IMG/VR virus record: IMGVR_UViG_3300045241_000093
Location: 1 to 41,188 of that record
Source: a virus
Strand: one strand, 5' to 3'
DNA: 41,188 nt
The position numbers and the translations under genes are program-made. Shown one piece after another: positions 37,417 to 41,188 of the stretch. The notes beneath the pieces are model-generated. The model was not told the DNA's origin and ran no database searches. It worked only from the letters and a program-made list of their open reading frames with translations. The number at the start of each line of letters is the position of its first letter. Position 1 is the stretch's first letter.

Positions 37417-37464
37417 AGGTTGCGAGTATATGCAACCTGGCGCAACGTGTCAAGCATCCGCAAC
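37417..37464 (-). promoter_or_regulatory. Divergent switch: strong leftward promoter with repeated GTTGC operator half-sites
   Basis: The leftward promoter has -35 TTGACA (plus-strand 37448-37453) and -10 TATACT (37425-37430) with exactly 17 bp between. The inverted repeat GGTTGC-N8-GCAACC (37418-37437) covers the -10. Further GCAAC half-sites are at 37442-37446 and 37460-37464, and a palindrome GCAACGTTGC (37404-37413) begins the gene itself. The mRNA would start 0-2 nt before the ATG. Repression by a GTTGC-binding protein is inferred. Confidence 0.75.
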
Positions 37465-37503
37465 TTGTGAACCAGCAAGGCGCGTGGCTACGCTACGTCG
37501 CGA

Positions 37504-37866
37504 ATGACCGCAGGGTGGGATGCGTCAGGGCGACTTTCGGCGCTATGGGGGCGCGTCGGCGGCCGCGACCGGCTCGCCGAACTGACCGGCATCCGGCCGG
37601 AGACACTGAGCTCCTACAACTCCGGCGGCCGGCCGCTCGGCTACGCCAACGCCGAGAAGATCGCCGCCGCGCTCGACGTCAGCCTTGTGGAGCTCGGAGC
37701 GCCCGTGACGGAGGCGAACGGTCACGCCGTGCCGCTTCTCGATCTGCTGGCACGAGTGTCAGGTGCGGGCGAGAAAACCCGGGAAGCTCTCGAGCGGTTG
37801 ACGCAACGGGTGGAAGCCCTAGAACGCGCCGGTGAGTCGCGTCGGCGCGGGCGCAGTTCTCGTTGA
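37504..37866 (+). CDS. HTH regulator with C-terminal coiled coil (second switch gene)
   Basis: A 120-aa protein. HTH-like unit at the front: GRVGGRDRLAELTGIRPETL then SSYNSGGRPLGYANAEKIAA, ALDVSLVELGAP. The C-terminus has a leucine-rich coiled coil (KTREALERLTQRVEALERAG) that would mediate dimers. Transcribed divergently from the XRE gene. A weak TTGTGA-18-TACGCT promoter precedes it with a short leader. It may be the immunity repressor, or Cro-like; it overlaps an antisense gene in its 3' half. Confidence 0.72.
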   Translation: MTAGWDASGRLSALWGRVGGRDRLAELTGIRPETLSSYNSGGRPLGYANAEKIAAALDVSLVELGAPVTEANGHAVPLLDLLARVSGAGEKTREALERLTQRVEALERAGESRRRGRSSR

Positions 37867-37921
37867 TGTAGCCGACCAGCTGCTCGTTCGTTGCCACGTG
37901 CAGAACACGAGGCTCCGGCAT
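37679..37921 (-). CDS. Possible antisense gene under the second HTH gene, 80 aa
   Basis: An 80-aa frame opening MPEPRVLHVATNEQLVGYIN, with GGGAGGGA 7 nt before the ATG and its own promoter (37971-37999). The first about 32 codons have high G/C third positions; the rest, antisense to the HTH gene, do not. It could be a real short gene with a spurious long C-terminus or mainly an antisense transcript controlling the HTH gene. Evidence is mixed. Confidence 0.4.
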   Translation of the reverse strand: MPEPRVLHVATNEQLVGYINENCARADATHRRVLGLPPVASTARELPGFSRPHLTLVPADREAARRDRSPPSRALRAPQG

Positions 37922-37970
37922 CGTGCGGTCCCTCCCGACGATAGGTGGTGACGCCTGCCGCGCACCGGCG

Positions 37971-37999
37971 AGTATCCCACGGCGCCTATGCGTAGGCAA
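37971..37999 (-). promoter_or_regulatory. Promoter for the antisense gene
   Basis: Leftward -35 TTGCCT (plus-strand 37994-37999) and -10 GATACT (37971-37976) are 17 bp apart. It is immediately downstream of the late-operon terminator, so it starts fresh transcription into the HTH gene's antisense strand. Confidence 0.5.
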
Positions 38000-38006
38000 G
38001 CCGAAA

Positions 38007-38041
38007 GCGCCCCGCCCACCCATGACGGGCAGACGGGGCGC
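38007..38041 (-). terminator. Terminator of the late operon
   Basis: Arms GCGCCCCG (38007-38014) and CGGGGCGC (38034-38041) pair over 8 bp, with an inner GCCC/GGGC stem and a small bulge. In the leftward direction the arm is followed by TTT. It lies 31 nt after the holin stop, a proper place for ending the late transcript. Only a short U run, so efficiency is uncertain. Confidence 0.65.
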
Positions 38042-38072
38042 AGACCCACGTTTCGGTTGCGGCGCAGAACGG

Positions 38073-38285
38073 TTAGGGCGACGGCGGCTCCGGCGGCGGC
38101 GTCAGCGTGCCCCACGACGCCGAGATTTTCGCGATGCCGCGCGAGATCGCATAGGCGGACGACGACACCGCGGCGCCGATCGCCGCATACCTGGGCGGCA
38201 GAGAAGTGGACGCGGCCGCGACGAGCAGACCGACCGCGGTGAGCGCCGACACCCAGAACTCGGTTGTCTTGTATCCCGGTTTCAC
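38073..38285 (-). CDS. Holin
   Basis: A 70-aa protein: MKPGYKTTEFWVSALTAVGL begins a hydrophobic helix, a second stretch PPRYAAIGAAVSSSAYAISR follows and a Pro-rich tail ends. The TTEFW start, two helices and the AYAISRG end match small holins beside actinophage endolysins. It forms membrane lesions that let the amidase reach the wall. Last gene of the late operon, 13 nt after the amidase. Confidence 0.8.
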   Translation of the reverse strand: MKPGYKTTEFWVSALTAVGLLVAAASTSLPPRYAAIGAAVSSSAYAISRGIAKISASWGTLTPPPEPPSP

Positions 38286-38298
38286 GGTGCCCCTTTCG

Positions 38299-38895
38299 TT
38301 AGACGTCGACGCCGCGAAGGATTTGCAGCGCCATGTACCGGATCGGCGCGATCTCGCTGACGAGGTTCGCCGGGCACGCCGTCGCGAAAAACTTCGAGTG
38401 CGGATACGACGGCAGGATCGTCAGCCGGCGGTACTTCTCGGCGATCCACGCCATCAGCGTTGCCGACGCCACACGCTGCGCGTTCGTCATCGCCTCGGTC
38501 CCGAGGTGCTCGTGCTCGATGCCGATCTGGTTGTTCTGGCCGGGACAGTGAGCGGACACGACCATCCGCCGCTGCTGAATCTGCGACACCGTTCCCCATC
38601 GGCCCTGCAAGATGTGACCGGCCCGGGTGACGAGGAAGTTATGCCCCGAGTCCTTCCACGGCTTCGACGGGTCGGTGGCGGACGGATGGGTGTGCGACCA
38701 CTGAATGTCGCGCGCGTACCGGATCGCTTCCTCGAGCGACTCGTCGGCCGGGTTCTCGATTTCGTGGTGGTGGCCGGCGGTGTGGTGGAAGATCGTCCGG
38801 ATCGCCGGCCCGTTCGTCGGGGTGATCGGCGAGAGCGGCTCCTTCGCGCCCCACTCAGGGCACGTGATGATGTTGATGGCGATAGCGACCGGCAA
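38299..38895 (-). CDS. Endolysin: N-acetylmuramoyl-L-alanine amidase (Amidase_2/PGRP type)
   Basis: A 198-aa protein. Zinc ligands of the amidase_2 fold: His in TIFHHTAGHH, His in VVSAHCPGQNNQIGIEHEHL, and His/Cys in YPHSKFFATACPAN. The GHNFLVTRAGHILQGRWG segment is the typical core. It hydrolyses the bond between muramic acid and the peptide. No separate wall-binding domain is evident. The neighbouring holin completes the lysis pair. Confidence 0.9.
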   Translation of the reverse strand: MPVAIAINIITCPEWGAKEPLSPITPTNGPAIRTIFHHTAGHHHEIENPADESLEEAIRYARDIQWSHTHPSATDPSKPWKDSGHNFLVTRAGHILQGRWGTVSQIQQRRMVVSAHCPGQNNQIGIEHEHLGTEAMTNAQRVASATLMAWIAEKYRRLTILPSYPHSKFFATACPANLVSEIAPIRYMALQILRGVDV

Positions 38896-38907
38896 ACGAG
38901 GAGCTCC

Positions 38908-39147
38908 TTAGATGAGTTGCAGGACGAGGTGCGCGAACAGCAGCGCGAGGAACGGCACACCGGCGAGCAGGAACGACGCGATGACGTACCGCAGCCACGG
39001 CCGCCGCTGGTAGGCGAGGAAGATGCGGTTCGAGAGGGTGTGCGCGCCGCGGTTCTTCGCGACGAACTCGGCGTAGATTTCCCACGCGGCGAACGCCGCC
39101 GCCGCGGCAACGCCGACGGCGAGGATCGCCCAGAGAATGACGTCCAC
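38908..39147 (-). CDS. Two-helix membrane protein of the lysis cassette, 79 aa
   Basis: A 79-aa protein with helices ILWAILAVGVAAAAAFAAWE and YVIASFLLAGVPFLALLFAH joined by a basic loop (YQRRPW). Two to three membrane segments, located just before the endolysin. It may be a second holin or antiholin. Family not recognised. Confidence 0.68.
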   Translation of the reverse strand: MDVILWAILAVGVAAAAAFAAWEIYAEFVAKNRGAHTLSNRIFLAYQRRPWLRYVIASFLLAGVPFLALLFAHLVLQLI

Positions 39148-39151
39148 GGGG

Positions 39152-39301
39152 CTATGTCAGCCGAGCGAGAGCGAGTCCGGCGATCAAGATGTACGCGATC
39201 TCGAGCGTGGTGTGGCCGACGACGAGGAGAACGATCGCGAGGACGAGAACGATGATGGCGATGATGGCGCCGATGGACCATGTAGGCATAGCGACTTGCA
39301 T
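39152..39301 (-). CDS. Small hydrophobic protein, 49 aa
   Basis: A 49-aa protein: MQVAMPTWSIGAIIAIIVLV, LAIVLLVVGHTTLEIAYILI. Two hydrophobic segments with a short polar hinge suggest a small membrane protein. Alternative start at the second ATG, four codons later. Part of the lysis cassette, between two membrane genes; role unknown. Confidence 0.6.
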   Translation of the reverse strand: MQVAMPTWSIGAIIAIIVLVLAIVLLVVGHTTLEIAYILIAGLALARLT

Positions 39302-39317
39302 GGTTCGGGCTCCCTGT

Positions 39318-39536
39318 TTAGATGGGCGGTGATGGCTGGTGGGGGCGGACAGCGATCAACACGACGGGATCGTGGTTGTCCTTCTCCCATTCCAGATACA
39401 GCACGTGTTCGACAACGAGCGGCGAGGTCGCGGCGTCGGCGGAGGCACGGCGAATGTGTTCCCCGATCCGCGGTATCCCCGCCAGCGGCAGGTTCTCGCG
39501 TTGCCCGTTCGGATGAATGATCGTTACTTCGATCAC
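39318..39536 (-). CDS. Small hypothetical protein, 72 aa
   Basis: A 72-aa protein with beta strands EVTIIHPNGQRENLPLAGIP and VEHVLYLEWEKDNHDPVVLI. Resembles small cytoplasmic proteins of head/lysis regions. No membrane segment. Function unknown. Confidence 0.62.
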   Translation of the reverse strand: MIEVTIIHPNGQRENLPLAGIPRIGEHIRRASADAATSPLVVEHVLYLEWEKDNHDPVVLIAVRPHQPSPPI

Positions 39537-39567
39537 GACACCTCCGCCGCAGCTTCGACGGTTGCGG

Positions 39568-40089
39568 TCACTGCCTGGTGACCGTTGTGGTTGTCGTCAC
39601 CGCAGCCTGCTCCGCCGCCTCCGCCGTGTGGGTGAGGCGGTCCTTCAACTCAGCTTTCATTTCGTTGATCCGATCCTCGGCCGCTTTGATCGCCGCGAGC
39701 GACTCCGACGACGGCTCCTTGCCTTGCGCGCGTTTCATGTCGACCACCTCGCGCATCAACACCAGCTGCGCCTCCGTCGAGTCCAGCGCTTCTTGTTTCG
39801 CGGCGGTCATGTTGGAGTTCACGTCGACCCGGATGACCTCGAGCTTCTCGCCGATCGCCTTGTTGTCCGCCGCCCGGATCTCGGCCTGCGCGGCAGCCTC
39901 CTTCTTCACCGCGTCGGTCGCCTTGATCGTCTCCTTCTGCGCGTCGAGGAGGCGCTGCGCGACCTCATCCTGCCGCTCCCACTCCGCCTCCTTCTCCGCG
40001 CGCCGATCGCGTTGGGTGAGGTAGTTGAGGAATAGCGGCGCCGTAACCGACGTGAACAGCGCGACGACAATGACGATCGCAACGTTCAT
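39568..40089 (-). CDS. Membrane-anchored coiled-coil protein, 173 aa
   Basis: A 173-aa protein with ATG at 40089 overlapping the upstream stop. N-terminal helix AIVIVVALFTSVTAPLFLNY, then a long coiled coil (AEKEAEWERQDEVAQRLLDA, ETIKATDAVKKEAAAQAEIR) and a Thr-rich end. It could be a membrane-tethered linker or spanin-like protein in the lysis cassette, though spanins are not expected in monoderm hosts. Confidence 0.65.
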   Translation of the reverse strand: MNVAIVIVVALFTSVTAPLFLNYLTQRDRRAEKEAEWERQDEVAQRLLDAQKETIKATDAVKKEAAAQAEIRAADNKAIGEKLEVIRVDVNSNMTAAKQEALDSTEAQLVLMREVVDMKRAQGKEPSSESLAAIKAAEDRINEMKAELKDRLTHTAEAAEQAAVTTTTTVTRQ

Positions 40090-40340
40090 TTCAGCAGCAC
40101 CGTCAACGCGTACAGGATCGCCGTCGCCGTGATCGACAGCGAGAATCCGACCAGCGACCACCGCAGTTTGTCCATCGACTTCGACAGCTGCTTCATATCG
40201 CTTTGCAGGTAGCCGAGGTTGACCCGGTCAATGTCCACGAGCCGTCTCCAATCCTCCAACGCATCGCACCGGTTTTCGAGCCTCTCGACTCTGTACGTCA
40301 GTAGGTCAGGAACGTTTGCGATACCACCGCTTGCTTCCAC
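40086..40340 (-). CDS. Coiled-coil protein with C-terminal membrane helix (XhlA-like)
   Basis: An 84-aa protein. LTYRVERLENRCDALEDWRR is heptad-like, VNLGYLQSDMKQLSKSMDKL continues, and a C-terminal helix WSLVGFSLSITATAILYALT anchors it. This layout resembles haemolysin XhlA-type proteins near phage holins. Start 47 nt after the lysozyme-like gene's stop. Confidence 0.68.
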   Translation of the reverse strand: MEASGGIANVPDLLTYRVERLENRCDALEDWRRLVDIDRVNLGYLQSDMKQLSKSMDKLRWSLVGFSLSITATAILYALTVLLK

Positions 40341-40387
40341 CGTTGTTGCCCCCTCTTAGTTGACCCCCATGCGGACGGCGTGTTCGT

Positions 40388-41188
40388 TCATCTGCCGTAC
40401 CTCTGTTGCAGCAGAGCGAACAGCCGGTTCATGGCGCCGGATTCTCCGGACGCGTCGGCTGCCTGACCGAGCCGACGTCCGTCGTAGCGCCCTGGGAACG
40501 TGCGGTAGTGATAGGAGTGCGCCGCATGGACAGGGTCGACGGGGTCCGTGTACGGGTTCTCGCGCACCTGCAAACCGAGTTGCTGCGCCAACCGGATGCT
40601 GGCGAGTTCGGTCTGCGGATTCGTTGACGCGAAGTGAATGTGCTCACCCGTTGAGTGCGTCGGACCGCCGATGCCTTCGTGCAGTAGTTCCGCAAGTGAT
40701 CCGGGCGCGGCGACGCCGCCGACACCCGGGTTAGAAGAATCTCGCGCCGGCGCGCCCTGCCGCGCTGCGGTGGGTTCAGCGGAGGCTAGAGGCGCCGGCG
40801 CGACCGGCGGGGCGTTACGCGCTGCGAGCGCCTTGATGATAGGCGTAAACGATGACAGCCCCGGCTTGTCGAATCCCGCCGCGAGCTCGAGCAGCAACCG
40901 CCGCCGGTCGCCGCCTCCCGCCGGCGTCGGGGTCGGGCCTGGTCCCATCATCGCCGGGCCGCGCATCGGCGCCGGCGAGCTCGAGCCGTACGCGGACAGC
41001 GCGTTCGCTATCTCGCGTTGCGGGTTCGCCGGCCGCTCGAACTTCGACACGATCGCCCGCACCGCGGCGGGACCACGCAAACCCCCGGCCACCTTGCCGA
41101 CCTCGCCGAGCGTGTAGTCGATCCCCTGCGGTGACCACGCCCACGCCTGCGACGCGCCAGCGCCGCGCGGGGCGAACGCCGGGTAAGC
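40388..41188 (-). CDS. Lysozyme/lytic-transglycosylase-like virion protein, C-terminal part (gene crosses the junction)
   Basis: Continues the gene whose start is at 305-307 on the circle; frame is kept across the overlap of the repeats. The middle is Pro/Ala-rich, SSPAPMRGPAMMGPGPTPTP, then AGFDKPGLSSFTPIIKALAA. The C-terminal about 90 residues form a second domain: HSTGEHIHFASTNPQTELAS, then AHSYHYRTFPGRYDG and RRLGQAADASG, a His-rich layout like small metal-bound wall-lytic or wall-binding domains (H-x-H...G-x-A-x-D). Two-domain muralytic enzyme probable; catalytic details not proven. Its stop precedes the coiled-coil/membrane gene. Confidence 0.78.
   Translation of the reverse strand, partial: AYPAFAPRGAGASQAWAWSPQGIDYTLGEVGKVAGGLRGPAAVRAIVSKFERPANPQREIANALSAYGSSSPAPMRGPAMMGPGPTPTPAGGGDRRRLLLELAAGFDKPGLSSFTPIIKALAARNAPPVAPAPLASAEPTAARQGAPARDSSNPGVGGVAAPGSLAELLHEGIGGPTHSTGEHIHFASTNPQTELASIRLAQQLGLQVRENPYTDPVDPVHAAHSYHYRTFPGRYDGRRLGQAADASGESGAMNRLFALLQQRYGR
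41062..41188. repeat. Right copy of the 127-nt exact terminal direct repeat
   Basis: Identical to 1-127. The same coding frame of the lysozyme-like gene passes through both copies, so joining them restores one gene. Confidence 0.95.

Noticed and set aside
40356-40391. Eleven-codon frame between the coiled-coil gene and the lysozyme-like gene's end
   Set aside because: Too short to judge; the ATGA overlap can occur by chance.
1-41188. CRISPR array
   Set aside because: No regularly spaced long repeats with unique spacers were seen; the only tight direct repeats are the 11-bp iterons and gene junctions.

Overview
The window is a complete, circularly closed genome of a temperate short-tailed phage (podovirus type) from a high-GC host, most likely an actinobacterium. 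Bases 1-127 are repeated exactly at 41062-41188, so the unique genome is about 41,061 bp and one gene (a lysozyme-like virion protein) runs across the junction. The podovirus call rests on a P22/T7-like set (large portal, scaffold, HK97-fold coat, tail adaptor, beta-propeller nozzle, large Gln/Ala-rich internal proteins) with no tape-measure, major tail tube or sheath gene. The actinobacterial call rests on very high GC with strong G/C third positions, frequent GTG and TTG starts, an Rpf-like transglycosylase, a DUF1996 protein and a DUF3560 protein. Genus and host species cannot be read from the sequence.

Layout. (1) 25494 down to 1, then through the junction to 38073, minus strand: one long late-type arrangement. 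It starts with a replication-initiator-like gene carrying four 11-bp iterons next to an AT-rich patch (candidate origin). Then come a DnaJ-type zinc finger/HTH protein, small and large terminase, an SNase-type nuclease, portal, a block of small decoration-like genes with a LamG-like protein, scaffold, coat, adaptor, nozzle, three tandem paralogous fibre/receptor-binding candidates and internal virion proteins. After the junction come the lysozyme-like protein, membrane proteins, an amidase endolysin and a holin, ending at a terminator hairpin at 38007-38041. (2) 25584-28280, plus strand: a cassette of a DUF3560 protein and nine small genes, most linked by a repeated stop/Shine-Dalgarno/start junction. 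(3) 37416 down to 28264, minus strand: an early/lysogeny region with an HTH regulator, a LuxR-type HTH protein, RecT, a Cas4/RecB-like nuclease, a secreted DUF1996 protein, an Rpf-like transglycosylase, a tyrosine integrase, an attP core identical in form to a tRNA/tmRNA 3' end, a sigma-like protein and a resolvase-like protein. (4) 37417-37503: a divergent switch between two HTH genes, with a near-consensus promoter giving a probably leaderless mRNA and repeated GTTGC half-sites. A palindrome made of the same half-sites lies at 25519-25528, before the plus-strand operon.

Most genes overlap by ATGA or GTGA, which fixes many starts and supports small genes down to about 34 codons. No CRISPR array, intact tRNA, DNA polymerase, helicase or RNA polymerase gene was seen, so the phage probably relies on the host replisome and transcription apparatus. 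The least expected features are the secreted DUF1996 gene in the lysogeny region, the receptor-binding gene triplet, the repeated junction module, the antisense gene under the Cro/repressor-type gene, and the shared operator half-sites.
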